This document shows positions 13,555 through 21,731 of a stretch of DNA of 41,482 nucleotides, piece by piece. Position numbers and translations under genes: made by a program. The stretch is taken from positions 1 through 41,482 of the forward strand of contig JAUVZB010000017.1 in the NCBI GenBank assembly GCA_030602785.1, read 5' to 3'. The notes under the pieces are model-generated. The model was not told the DNA's origin. It made no database searches and worked only from the letters and a program-made list of their open reading frames with translations. Numbering within the stretch: position 1 is the first letter of the stretch; each line of letters starts with the position of its first letter. This DNA comes from Dehalococcoidia bacterium (GTDB lineage Bacteria; Chloroflexota; Dehalococcoidia; GIF9; AB-539-J10).

Positions 13555-13908
13555 CTATAGGGCTTCGAGTTCCGCGACCTTTGCCTGGGCTTGGGTTGCA
13601 TCGGCTGCATATCCGGTGATGTTGTCCAGCCCAAGATTGGCCAGGGTCCAGATGACTGTGTGTTGAATCCGCTGGGCTACCTTGATCGCACTGTCGCCTT
13701 CACCCCTGCAGTCGGGGCCTGCATCCCGAACGATGCCGTCAATCCCACTAGCCAACTCGTGGAGCCGCATCTGGAGCTGGCCGATGGCCTTCTCCAAGAT
13801 CTGGGTATGGGTGTGGGCATTCAGCAAAACCATCGCCAACGTCGTGTCGGGGCTTTCGGTCTGCCCCAGCTCTCGATATCGCTCCAGATAGTCTGCTGCC
13901 TTCCTCAC
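13555..13908 (-). CDS. Hypothetical helical protein
   Basis: About 117 residues from GTG 13908, with AAGGAGGG six bases upstream; the frame reaching 13935 is not needed. It is almost entirely helical (RKAADYLERYRELGQ, HTQILEKAIGQLQMRLHELASGID, IKVAQRIQHTVIWTLANLG, ATQAQAKVAELEAL), probably a small helical bundle or coiled coil that forms oligomers. No enzyme motif is visible. An inverted repeat at 13921-13936 lies directly before its ribosome site. A stable hairpin follows its stop. Confidence 0.65.
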   Translation of the reverse strand: MRKAADYLERYRELGQTESPDTTLAMVLLNAHTHTQILEKAIGQLQMRLHELASGIDGIVRDAGPDCRGEGDSAIKVAQRIQHTVIWTLANLGLDNITGYAADATQAQAKVAELEAL

Positions 13909-13920
13909 GTCATTCCCTCC

Positions 13921-13936
13921 TTTGAGTGTCCTCAAA
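13921..13936 (-). promoter_or_regulatory. 16-base inverted repeat before the ribosome site
   Basis: TTTGAG-TGTC-CTCAAA, a perfect 6-bp stem. The hairpin would end one to two bases from the AAGGAGGG site of the following gene and could mask it or bind a repressor. Confidence 0.4.
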
Positions 13937-13959
13937 ATCTACGAACGCTGGGCTCAGAC

Positions 13960-14151
13960 TTAGGCCGCGCCTTCCTGGACCGGGCAGTCGATGTCCACCA
14001 GCATCCAGATCAATTCAGCCTTCGTCTTTCCCCTCAGCGTCGCCGTTCGCACTTTGCGTTTCTTGGCCACCTCTCTGACTACCTGTCTTGGCGTCAGCCC
14101 CATGTCGTACTCCTCAAACCACTCTTGCCGCTCTGCCTGGTTGCTCGCCAC
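13960..14151 (-). CDS. Small basic hypothetical protein
   Basis: 63 residues, ATG 14151 behind AAGGAGGCAAAGACG, an excellent site. The sequence EWFEEYDMGLTPRQVVREVAKKRKVRTATLRGKTKAELIWMLVDID has a helix-turn-helix-like layout followed by a SAP-like helix (LRGKTKAELIWMLV), so DNA binding is possible. No specific family is recognised. It lies in the tandem of short early genes below the XRE regulator. Confidence 0.65.
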   Translation of the reverse strand: MASNQAERQEWFEEYDMGLTPRQVVREVAKKRKVRTATLRGKTKAELIWMLVDIDCPVQEGAA

Positions 14152-14206
14152 GTCTTTGCCTCCTTGTCGCTGTCTCGCTCATCAGCCCAGCCCGCTTTCC
14201 TGGCAA

Positions 14207-14226
14207 CCCCGGTGGCAGCACCGGGG
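14207..14226 (-). repeat. Duplicated hairpin copy 2
   Basis: Same 20-base hairpin as at 13525-13544, here 10 bases after the stop of the zinc-ribbon protein gene. The two flanks (GTGC before, GTTG after) are also shared. Confidence 0.7.
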
Positions 14227-14235
14227 TCGCACGTG

Positions 14236-14478
14236 CTAGGTTCTGTCGCTCGGATTGTAGATCGTGCCGCAAGTGGCGCATCTGACGTTCTCGCCATCAT
14301 CTTCCCACATGAGACGATCCATGTCGCGCTCGCCACAGCTCGGACACGCATTGTAGGGTGTAACCAAGTCCCTTGGCCCTTCCGTAGGACCCCCCAAGGG
14401 GTCGGGGACTGGCGGGCCAGTTCGGACTGGGCCACTGGCGGTCCGCTCGCATCCCGTGTTCAATGTCAGCCTCATCAT
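14236..14478 (-). CDS. Zinc-ribbon protein
   Basis: 80 residues, starting ATGATG at 14478 behind AAGGAGAACACG. The C-terminal 40 residues are a zinc ribbon: ACPSCGERDMDRLMWEDDGENVRCATCGTIYN, two C-x2-C pairs 17 residues apart. The N-terminal 40 residues are Gly/Pro-rich and probably flexible. Such small ribbons bind nucleic acid or other proteins in phage early modules. No more specific role is visible. Confidence 0.7.
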   Translation of the reverse strand: MMRLTLNTGCERTASGPVRTGPPVPDPLGGPTEGPRDLVTPYNACPSCGERDMDRLMWEDDGENVRCATCGTIYNPSDRT

Positions 14479-14540
14479 TTCGTGTTCTCCTTCATTCCAT
14501 TACAAACCGATAGTCCTACGGACAAAGTGGGTGGCTCATC

Positions 14541-14774
14541 CTACCTTGGACGGTCTATCCCAGCTACGGCAAGAACCAACTCCTGGCCCCTCCCGAGACC
14601 GAGTCCTATCCCGTGCCGGACGAAACACCTCCCACACATATTCGCCCAGGGCCCGAACTTGGTTTTGCCATCATACTTCGCCGGCGCATCACAGAAGTCG
14701 CACTCTGGAATGCGGCTGACCGTCACCTTCACGTGTTTCGTCATCCCAACCCCTTTTCGCATCATCGTGTTCAT
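14541..14774 (-). CDS. Small Cys-rich conserved protein
   Basis: 77 residues, its ATG overlapping the previous stop as ATGA; an internal ATG at 14744 also fits the family opening. The pattern VTVSRIPECDFCDAPAKYDGKTKFGPWANMCGRCFVRHGIGLGLGRGQELVL has four Cys in two C-x2-C pairs (a treble-clef-like zinc site) and a GLGLGRGQ end. It resembles a family of small phage and bacterial zinc proteins with no known function. Probably metal-binding and structural or regulatory. Confidence 0.7.
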   Translation of the reverse strand: MNTMMRKGVGMTKHVKVTVSRIPECDFCDAPAKYDGKTKFGPWANMCGRCFVRHGIGLGLGRGQELVLAVAGIDRPR

Positions 14775-15106
14775 GTCAATCGCTTCCGCAGCCAGTCGAT
14801 CTCTTCGCTGCCGACCAGATCCGGCAGCTCGTCGGTCTCAAGGATCTCGATCTCCAGGTAAGCCATCAGCTCGTCGAACGGATTGGCAAGGTCGATGATG
14901 GCCCCATCCTGGACTATCACGTAGTGGGGAAACTCCTCGCCATCTGTGAGCCTGACGGTGCAAGCGGCGATCTCGCCCCAGCCCTGGTTTCTTCTGAGCG
15001 CGGCATAAGCCCCGCAGGGACCGAAGCCGAAGGTGTCGGCGAAGTCGTCGTATGCGTCCTCTAGCTGGTGGTCGAGCCCTTGGGCCAGAACGTCAGTCGT
15101 CCTCAT
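14771..15106 (-). CDS. Conserved hypothetical protein
   Basis: 111 residues, coupled to the XRE regulator by ATGA (15103-15106). It is acidic: AYDDFADTFGFGPCGAYAALRRNQGWGEIAACTVRLTDGEEFPHYVIVQDGAIIDLANPFDE. This short alpha-beta layout, with a Cys (FGPCG) and a His (FPHYV) followed by D (DLANPF), recalls the Cys-His-Asp order of papain-like or transglutaminase-like folds. That is only a guess from residue order. I do not recognise a named family. Confidence 0.6.
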   Translation of the reverse strand: MRTTDVLAQGLDHQLEDAYDDFADTFGFGPCGAYAALRRNQGWGEIAACTVRLTDGEEFPHYVIVQDGAIIDLANPFDELMAYLEIEILETDELPDLVGSEEIDWLRKRLT

Positions 15107-15321
15107 GCTGGCTCCTTCGCCAGAATCTTGAACGCCTGATCTTCCAGTTCCGTCCAGTTGAGCGCGTCGCGCAGCCGCTTCTCCAGATCGGGGGTAGGCA
15201 GCAGCAGGCCCGTTTCCAGGTAACTGATAAAGACACGGGACGTTAGCGCCTTCGCCGCCAGTTGAGCCTGTGTCAGGTTGCGCGTTCCTCGTAGCGTTCG
15301 CAGCGCTTCTCCAAACTTCAT
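15103..15321 (-). CDS. XRE-family helix-turn-helix regulator
   Basis: 72 residues from ATG 15321, with GAGGAGG at good spacing; the longer frame to 15402 would run over the promoter. Residues about 3-56 are a Cro/C1-type helix-turn-helix (FGEALRTLRGTRNLTQAQLAAKALTSRVFISYLETGLLLPT). The protein is a single domain with no peptidase or ligand domain, so it would act as a dimer. It is the first gene of the early/lysogeny operon, directly behind a consensus promoter with a palindrome upstream. That is the expected place for the lysis-lysogeny repressor or a Cro-like switch. Confidence 0.85.
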   Translation of the reverse strand: MKFGEALRTLRGTRNLTQAQLAAKALTSRVFISYLETGLLLPTPDLEKRLRDALNWTELEDQAFKILAKEPA

Positions 15322-15349
15322 AGGACCCTCCTCACTCTTGTCTACGCCG

Positions 15350-15378
15350 AGTATACACCTAATGTCGGCAAAAGTCAA
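15350..15378 (-). promoter_or_regulatory. Sigma-70/A promoter of the XRE operon
   Basis: Minus-strand -35 TTGACT (15378-15373), 17-base spacer, -10 TATACT (15355-15350); start expected near 15343, about 22 bases before the ATG. The spacer contains GACATT, shared with the palindrome at 15416-15426. Confidence 0.8.
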
Positions 15379-15415
15379 TCGGCTCTTGAGGCAATTTGGC
15401 AAGTTACCAGATATT

Positions 15416-15426
15416 GGACAATGTCC
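15416..15426 (-). promoter_or_regulatory. Candidate operator palindrome GGACAATGTCC
   Basis: Perfect 5-bp arms around one base, 38 bases upstream of the -35 box of the XRE promoter. Its half-site GGACATT resembles CGACATT in the promoter spacer. It may be bound by the XRE protein itself. Confidence 0.45.
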
Positions 15427-15447
15427 TTAGTTCAGAGCACACGCTGA

Positions 15448-15474
15448 CCCTGGGGCCGCCCACAAACCCCAGGG
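15448..15474 (-). terminator. Terminator-like hairpin after the structural genes
   Basis: Perfect 8-bp inverted repeat (CCCTGGGG arms, 15448-15455 and 15467-15474) with an 11-base loop, 81 bases after the glycosidase stop and before the XRE promoter. No U-tract follows. It lies at the border between the late and lysogeny regions. Confidence 0.5.
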
Positions 15475-15555
15475 CCAGACGTGCCAGAAAGGAGAGACTG
15501 CACCCGTGGGACGCCGACCACGGGGCAGACGATGATGGCTAGTGCTCTACCAAAC

Positions 15556-16716
15556 TCATAGTCCTCCGGACATTGATTCAATCTCCCGCGTCTTGACCGC
15601 CTGCTCGAGCCGGTACATGAGATCGACCAGACTGTAGCCAATCGCTCGCGCCCGAGCGTCGTGGCCCTGCTCTACCTGCCGCATAAGCTCCTCAAGCCAC
15701 CATCGGGTTTTCTCGGCCAAGGTCGCGGCGTCGGTAGCCGTCTCGTCGTTCGGCAGCAGCTCCGGTACAATCGGGTCCGGATCCGGCCGTCGTGCAGCCC
15801 ACTGATAGCCGTGGGCCTGAGCCAGCTCGAGATCATCGAACACGCCGCTCTTGCCCTTGATGTGCCAGTGATCGTATTCCTCCCAACGATAGAGAGTGAG
15901 GCATCGAATCGGTTGCTCTCCCCCTGCCCTATTCCATCGATCGATCTCTGCGTAAGCTGCCTGAACCCATCCGGTGTTTCGGTTCTCCCAGGGCCCGTTC
16001 TGATTGGTCTCGGTGATGTAGACCGGCAAATGCCGTGCCCAGTGGGGGATGACCTCCATGAACTCCATGTAGGTCCTGAATCCGTAGCGCCAGTGTTCGT
16101 GCGGCGGGTCCATGTAGCTGTTGGCCGTTACGCCGGCCGGCTCGCAGCCGATCGCATATGTGTGAAGGGCAATGCCCTCAAGCTGCATCCCATACTCAGT
16201 GTTGGGGTTCAGTTCGTGGAGCACGCTGACGAAGTATTGCATCCAGTGCCCGGTCTCCACGTTCCATGGACCGACGGCGGCCACGATCACCTGGTCGGTC
16301 TCATGCCCAGGCCGGCGCCGGATCTCCCGTCGGCAGAGGCGGTAACAGTTGGCATACATCGTGGCCCGGATCGGCTGCCATTGTGGACGCTCGCAACCCA
16401 GGTTCGGTTCGTTGCCAATGATCCAGATGTGGCAACCATCCGACTTCTCGACCCAGTTGCCGCATCGCACGGCAAAGTCCTCGTAGAACTCGACCACAGG
16501 AATTGTACCGTTGGGCCCGTAGCCGTGGTTCAGCCGCACGATGATGCCGAGTCCCTGGTCGGCGAGCTCGGCGTAGGATGCCGATCCCCAGTCGTTCGGG
16601 TCGCGGCCCAGCTCCTCGGTCTGCACAACCCAGCCCTTACCCTCGAGCACATGCGCCCCGCCCCGGTCGTGAACCCCATAGATGTACTCTGACTCGCCCC
16701 TTCTCAGTGTGGGCAT
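15556..16716 (-). CDS. Glycoside hydrolase-like protein, tail-associated (clan GH-A fold)
   Basis: 386 residues without a signal peptide. A TIM-barrel glycosidase is suggested by IWIIGNEPN (98-105, acid/base E103 of the N-E-P motif) and PVYITETNQN (231-240, candidate nucleophile E236), the pair expected for clan GH-A retaining enzymes. The opening YGVHDRGGAHVLEGKGWVVQTEELG and the GNEPN core resemble a glycosidase-like family I know from Chloroflexota. The C-terminal 70 residues form a helical, probably coiled end (AATLAEKTRWWLEELMRQVEQ). It is the last gene of the tail cluster, right after the tail-tip protein, so it may act as a capsule/sheath depolymerase or a wall-degrading lysin. The substrate is unknown. 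Confidence 0.75.
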   Translation of the reverse strand: MPTLRRGESEYIYGVHDRGGAHVLEGKGWVVQTEELGRDPNDWGSASYAELADQGLGIIVRLNHGYGPNGTIPVVEFYEDFAVRCGNWVEKSDGCHIWIIGNEPNLGCERPQWQPIRATMYANCYRLCRREIRRRPGHETDQVIVAAVGPWNVETGHWMQYFVSVLHELNPNTEYGMQLEGIALHTYAIGCEPAGVTANSYMDPPHEHWRYGFRTYMEFMEVIPHWARHLPVYITETNQNGPWENRNTGWVQAAYAEIDRWNRAGGEQPIRCLTLYRWEEYDHWHIKGKSGVFDDLELAQAHGYQWAARRPDPDPIVPELLPNDETATDAATLAEKTRWWLEELMRQVEQGHDARARAIGYSLVDLMYRLEQAVKTREIESMSGGL

Positions 16717-16719
16717 CGC

Positions 16720-18981
16720 CTACCCTTCCCGCCAGAATTCGGCGACAGTATAAACTTCGTCGCCGTAACCAGCATGACTTCCAAAGCTGTCACCATAGCC
16801 AGTCGTTTCGCACCGATGCTGTATCTCCAAAGCCTGGTCAGCAGCAACAGTGAACCGACCTACGATAAAGGCTCGACTCCCTGCATTCGCAGTCGATGAG
16901 GTGTACTGGCTTGTGCCAACAAGGAGAGTGGTTGCACCAGTGACGTTGTATAACCTGGCCTGGTGGCGGTTGACCTCGTAGACAGGGCAAGCAATGAGGC
17001 AACGATAGGTCCCGGCTGCAAGAGTGATTTGGTTCGCGTCGATAGAGCAAATGCCAGCCGCGTCCGCTTGCTCGTCGTTGATGTCCCTTGTCCGCCAGGC
17101 ACCGCTCGTAAAAACTCCCCCATCTAGATTCTGCTCTTTCACATCCCGAACGCAAACGTAGGCATCATAAAATCCAGCGCCAGGAGGGGGTGGCGGCGGC
17201 ACCTCTATGCGTGATATAGCACCACGAAGAGACCGCGTCTCGCCCCAGATAGCCTTGATGGTGCCAGAGCGCTGCTGTCTAGCAATCAGGTCGGCTATTA
17301 TCGATGCGTCGGTCATAGCTCGACGCCCGCCGATGGTGGTCACCTCCAGCTTTGCGGACAAAAACCCCGCCCGGTCAAACGTGGAGCGTACCGATACCAC
17401 GTTGACCGTGGTATCTATATCGATCGTCTTATGGCCCTGGACCGTGGCTTCTGAGTCTAGGCCAATCGTGTATCCCGGCCTGAATACTTGCCAAAACTCA
17501 GTAGCCGAGACTTCATAGAAATCCGCAACCGTGTCATGTTGTTTGAGCCATCTAAGGGCCATATCACACAAAGCATTCGCCGTCAAGACGGGGTGATAGA
17601 AGAAGGAATCATCCGGGGCTGCCGAGCTAATCTCGAACTCCACCATACGCTCGCGACGCCCGTAGGTCGTCTCCGCATCTGTGTTGCGAATGAAACCATC
17701 ATCTAGGTCCAGCTCATACGGCGCTGACATTTCTCGTGAGGTATCGGCCAGGACCGCATTCTCCGTTCTGGGATACACTCTAGTGACAAACTCGGTAAGA
17801 TCCGTCTTAGGCACCAATTGAGTCAACCGCACGTAGGTTTCGTCGGGTTCTTCCAAACCAGAGGCAATGATGCCGGAAGGAGAGAAGCTGGTGAACCACT
17901 GCACCTCCATCATTCCGTAATTCAGCTCTGCTCGGAAATGTCCACTTATCTGCTCTTGCAACCGCTTCAAAGCCGCCAGCACGGTCAAGCCTGAGATTAG
18001 ATCGTAAGCAGGCTCATCCGTCGCTGCATACCCACTCTGTTTCCAGGTGGCGGGTGCATAAGCCATGATCAGGTTCAAAGCATCCGCCGTGGGCACATCG
18101 GTATAGATCCGCGCATCGCGGATCTCGATCTCATCCGTGGCGGTAACACCCAGCTTGTAAAAGCGTATCCAGAACCAGTTTCCCGCCGCTTCTGTTGGCG
18201 TGACGCGCTCCCAATCTTCGGGCATGGTCCAGGTGATCTCGCCACTCTGGGCGAAGGTGTAGCTCCCGACCTGTGTTCCATCCACCAGATCTGCAAGGCC
18301 CGTCCAACCCCCCTCCTCAGCGAAATACTGTCCCTGTAGCGCGCCGGTTTCGCTCGTGTTTGGCGTTTCAACGTCCAAGTAAGCACGGCCGAAACGGGTA
18401 TCGAATCCCACATAGAGATACTCGTATAAGAGACATTGGCAAGGATCACTCCATTGCGGCTGTCTCAACTTGCACGACTCGAAAGTAGTTAGGTCGGGGA
18501 GCGTAGGATCGCCAGCCGCGTTGTCATACATCCCTGGTCGGTCCCGATCGTAGTCTGAGCAGTCTGACTCCATGCTCAACCAACGCACCCGCCCCCGCAC
18601 GACGGTATCCGGAGCCACCATGCGTGCCCATCCCCGCTCCGAGATATTCAGTTCGGGAATAATCCGCGTAGCCAATTCGGAAAGGCGATCCTGACCCGTA
18701 ACGTAAAACGTCGAGCCGCCCAGATTCATGGTCGGCTCGATGCCTGAGATCGGTCCCGAACTCAACGCTTGTTCGATCTCCTCCAGCGTACCATACAGAT
18801 CCAGTCGCCGCCCTTCAGCCAACAACGTATCGTTCGCCAGCGTCGCCCAGCACTCCATGTGCCACTCGCCGGCGCCATCGACCACCTCGGTATAGTTCCA
18901 GTCCCAGATCTCGTCAACGATACCTAACTCGGCACCGGCTGCGCTGAAGATGTGCGCGTGTAGATTGTCCACTCGTTCCAT
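16720..18981 (-). CDS. Tail-tip / tail-associated protein with C1q-like C-terminus
   Basis: 753 residues. The first 110 residues (IVDEIWDWNYTEVVDGAGEWHMECWA) follow the start of Gp37-like siphovirus baseplate proteins. Residues about 215-300 contain a discoidin/galactose-binding-like insert (GSYTFAQSGEITWTMPEDWERVT...NWFWIRFY). A beta-rich middle (about 330-600) resembles tail hub domains. After the linker PPPPPPG near 625, the C-terminus, with GSRAFIVGRFTVAADQALEIQH near 710 and a Gly-Tyr-rich end, resembles a C1q/TNF-like jelly roll used for receptor binding. The start base is shared with the stop of the tape-measure gene. It probably forms the tail tip and host-recognition element. Confidence 0.8.
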   Translation of the reverse strand: MERVDNLHAHIFSAAGAELGIVDEIWDWNYTEVVDGAGEWHMECWATLANDTLLAEGRRLDLYGTLEEIEQALSSGPISGIEPTMNLGGSTFYVTGQDRLSELATRIIPELNISERGWARMVAPDTVVRGRVRWLSMESDCSDYDRDRPGMYDNAAGDPTLPDLTTFESCKLRQPQWSDPCQCLLYEYLYVGFDTRFGRAYLDVETPNTSETGALQGQYFAEEGGWTGLADLVDGTQVGSYTFAQSGEITWTMPEDWERVTPTEAAGNWFWIRFYKLGVTATDEIEIRDARIYTDVPTADALNLIMAYAPATWKQSGYAATDEPAYDLISGLTVLAALKRLQEQISGHFRAELNYGMMEVQWFTSFSPSGIIASGLEEPDETYVRLTQLVPKTDLTEFVTRVYPRTENAVLADTSREMSAPYELDLDDGFIRNTDAETTYGRRERMVEFEISSAAPDDSFFYHPVLTANALCDMALRWLKQHDTVADFYEVSATEFWQVFRPGYTIGLDSEATVQGHKTIDIDTTVNVVSVRSTFDRAGFLSAKLEVTTIGGRRAMTDASIIADLIARQQRSGTIKAIWGETRSLRGAISRIEVPPPPPPGAGFYDAYVCVRDVKEQNLDGGVFTSGAWRTRDINDEQADAAGICSIDANQITLAAGTYRCLIACPVYEVNRHQARLYNVTGATTLLVGTSQYTSSTANAGSRAFIVGRFTVAADQALEIQHRCETTGYGDSFGSHAGYGDEVYTVAEFWREG

Positions 18982-21731
18982 CAGGATAGATAGCCTCTAT
19001 GTTTCAGCTCGCGGATCACGTCCTCCCCAGCCCGATCGGGATCAGGCGAAACAACGACGATATCCCGAAAAGTGACCGTCGTGGTCGGGCCCTCAACAAC
19101 AGCGGGCATCCCTTCTGCTGGGGCCATCCCCCCTCCTCCTCTGAACGAAGGTGGTGATCTACCCAGCCCAAGATCCTGCCAATTCTGCGGAAGGAGCTTT
19201 CTCCATTCCTCTTTCCATGTCCAGGGCCGTGTTATGACCGCAATATCTTGCGCCAACAACTCCAAAGCTCCTGCGACCGCTGCCGTCCACCCACCCCGCG
19301 TCTCTTCACTGGCCAACTCATCGATGACTCCTTGCGCCAATCCCTTTGCTAGGCCCTTGCCAATGGCTATCATCATGAGGTTGATATTGACCGCAGCAGC
19401 CCCCAAACTCGTGGCAAGAGTCTCCATCATGGCGCTGGCCTCCGTCTCGCTGCCAAGCAATTCGCGGACGCCTTCTATGATACCCGAGGCGAGTGTGTGG
19501 CCGATCGTTTCCAGCGTGGCTTGGGTATCCGCGCTCTCGGCCCACTCACGGCCCCGCGCGGTGATGGGAATCAACCATTCAGCAGCAGCCAGTAGGCCTT
19601 CTTTCAGCCATTCGGGAATCTGTGCGCCGATAGCAATGATAGCAGCCCTCAGACCCCCTATACGCTCCATCACAGGCAAGAATTCACCAGCAACTTCGAT
19701 CTTCTCGCCAGTCTTTTCCCATGTGCCCAGCCACATCTTTTCCAAAGCTCCGGAAATCTTGTCCCTGAGTCCGGTGAGATCAACCACCACTCCAGCGAAG
19801 AGAAGTGCGGTCTCCACAGCCTCGATCAAACCCTTCTCCTCGAAGATTGTCCTTACTGTGTTCCATTTGCGCTGTATGCTCGCAAAGAGCTCGCTGAAAT
19901 CCACTTCCACCCCAAGAATATCCAGGGCTGCCTCGAGGGCCCCAACGAAACCCTCGGCAGCAAACACGTCCCTGAACTCCCGAAACGCTTCGGGCAGCTT
20001 TCCCAGGAACTCTTTCGTCCTCTCGATCGCAATCGGAATCTTGGTCTGTAGCCATTCCTGCATCGATCGAAGGGCGGGCTGCAATTTCCCCTCCCAAAAC
20101 GTCCTGACCCACGCGCGGATGCCCCCCCAATCTTTGGCCCAGGCAACGGCCAGTAATCCCACGGCCGCGATGATCAATCCCATCGGGCTTATCAGAGCGC
20201 CAAGGCCTGAGACCAGGGGCCCCAGAACCATGAGCACCGGCCCCAGAGCCGCTGCTATGGCCAGGAATCCCAGGATGTTCGTCTGCACCGACTCGTCCAG
20301 ATTGTCGAACCAATCCACGGCCTTCTGTAGCGTGGCGATGAGAGGAGGTATGTACCGATCCATGAGCATGCGCAGTTTGGGTATCACCATCTTGCCCACG
20401 CTGATAGCGATGTCCCGAAACCGGTTTCGCACGATCTTCAACTGCTCCGTGAACGTCGCATAGCGCTTCTCGGCTTCCTCTGTCAGCGCAGTGTTCTCTC
20501 CCCAGGCATCTGACGAGAGATTTATCGCTCGCCGGAACAGATCCCCCGCACCCGAGGCCCGCAGTAGGGCATCCCGGACTCGAACTTCGGCCATCCCCAG
20601 CTCATCCAACACGCCGAAGACGTCCTCGCCCTCGTCCCGCATTTTGCCCAATCCCTCGACGAAGGCGACGATGGCCGCCGCCGCATCCATCTCGAACAGA
20701 TCCCGAAACTCGCCCACGTGCATCCCGGCCACCTGGGCGAACTTCTTCAGCTTCTTCGGATCCAGCGCCTGGCCTTGGCTCGCCTCCAGTTGGGCCAGCA
20801 TTTCCTGCGTGGCGGCGATCTCATCCCTGTATTTGTCTATCCTCAACTGGTTGGCCATTCGGGTAGATTCTTTGGTCTTCTCGGTGAATTCGCTCTGTCT
20901 CTGCTCCGCTATGTCCAGCTGACTGTTCAACAAGCCCAGCATGGCCTGCTGTTTGGCCATCGCCTCGGTATTGTCCACCGCCCCGGTCGTGGCCGATCCG
21001 ACCGCGCTGGCCATGTCGATCATCACCCGAGAGAAGGCCGAGCCACCCGCCTGGGCCTCGATTCCGACGCTGGACAGGCCCCCCGCCAGACCCAAGATCT
21101 GCGCGTTGCTCATCCCTATGATCGAGCCAGCCCCAGCCAAGCGCAGACCCATCGCCACGATCTCCGATTCTGTGGTCGCCAGGTTGTTCCCCAGCGCCAC
21201 TACGGTGCTGCCCAATTCATCGAATTGGTCTTGTGGCATCTGGGTGATGTTCGCCAGTCGCGCCAGCTGAACCGCCGCATCAGTCGAGGACATATTCGTC
21301 GCCACGCCCAGGTTGATCATCGTCTCGGTAAAATCCAGCAGATATTCCTTAGCGATGCCCAACTGCCCGGCCGCTTCCATCACCGCCGCGATCTCTTCCG
21401 GGGTCGCAGAGATGCGCTTCGACATCGCTCGGATGCCCGTCTCCAGTGCGGCGTACTCCTCCTCGGTGGCATCCACCGTCTTGCGCACGCCGGCGAAGGC
21501 GGTCTCAAAGTCGGCGGCCGCCTTGACCACCAGTGTCCCGAGCCCCAGGATCGGCGCGGTGACCTTCATGGACAACTGCTTGCCCACAGCGGCCATCTTC
21601 TTGCCCACGCTCTTGAGGGCGCCGGAGAGCTTCGCCTCGATGCTCTTGTGCGCCCTCTTGAGGTCTTCGTTTAAGCCGCTCAGGTCGGCCGTTATCGGGA
21701 CCTTGGCCCTGCCCAGGATCGATTCAGTCAC
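18981..21731 (-). CDS. Tape measure protein (TP901-1 family)
   Basis: 916 residues. The start (ITADLSGLNEDLKRAHKSIEAKLSGALKSVGKKMAAVGKQ) is a helical coiled region. Residues about 70-250 form the TP901 tape-measure core (AADFETAFAGVRKTVDATEEEYAALETGIRAMSK, then AGSIIGMSNAQILGLAGGLSSVGIEAQ). Residues about 480-550 are hydrophobic (NILGFLAIAAALGPVLMVLGPLVSGLGALI), as is usual for the membrane-inserting part. At the family's rough 0.15 nm per residue, the tail would be near 135-140 nm. It overlaps the tail chaperone ORF by eight bases. It sets tail length and is ejected ahead of the DNA. Confidence 0.92.
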   Translation of the reverse strand: MTESILGRAKVPITADLSGLNEDLKRAHKSIEAKLSGALKSVGKKMAAVGKQLSMKVTAPILGLGTLVVKAAADFETAFAGVRKTVDATEEEYAALETGIRAMSKRISATPEEIAAVMEAAGQLGIAKEYLLDFTETMINLGVATNMSSTDAAVQLARLANITQMPQDQFDELGSTVVALGNNLATTESEIVAMGLRLAGAGSIIGMSNAQILGLAGGLSSVGIEAQAGGSAFSRVMIDMASAVGSATTGAVDNTEAMAKQQAMLGLLNSQLDIAEQRQSEFTEKTKESTRMANQLRIDKYRDEIAATQEMLAQLEASQGQALDPKKLKKFAQVAGMHVGEFRDLFEMDAAAAIVAFVEGLGKMRDEGEDVFGVLDELGMAEVRVRDALLRASGAGDLFRRAINLSSDAWGENTALTEEAEKRYATFTEQLKIVRNRFRDIAISVGKMVIPKLRMLMDRYIPPLIATLQKAVDWFDNLDESVQTNILGFLAIAAALGPVLMVLGPLVSGLGALISPMGLIIAAVGLLAVAWAKDWGGIRAWVRTFWEGKLQPALRSMQEWLQTKIPIAIERTKEFLGKLPEAFREFRDVFAAEGFVGALEAALDILGVEVDFSELFASIQRKWNTVRTIFEEKGLIEAVETALLFAGVVVDLTGLRDKISGALEKMWLGTWEKTGEKIEVAGEFLPVMERIGGLRAAIIAIGAQIPEWLKEGLLAAAEWLIPITARGREWAESADTQATLETIGHTLASGIIEGVRELLGSETEASAMMETLATSLGAAAVNINLMMIAIGKGLAKGLAQGVIDELASEETRGGWTAAVAGALELLAQDIAVITRPWTWKEEWRKLLPQNWQDLGLGRSPPSFRGGGGMAPAEGMPAVVEGPTTTVTFRDIVVVSPDPDRAGEDVIRELKHRGYLS

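Noticed and set aside
13591-14898. Plus-strand ORF of 435 codons across several short genes
   Set aside because: The minus-strand genes beneath have good ribosome sites, overlaps and zinc motifs; the plus frame shows none.
19072-20463. Plus-strand ORF of 463 codons within the tape-measure gene
   Set aside because: Antisense shadow of a well-supported gene; Ser/Ala/Arg-rich with no recognisable fold.
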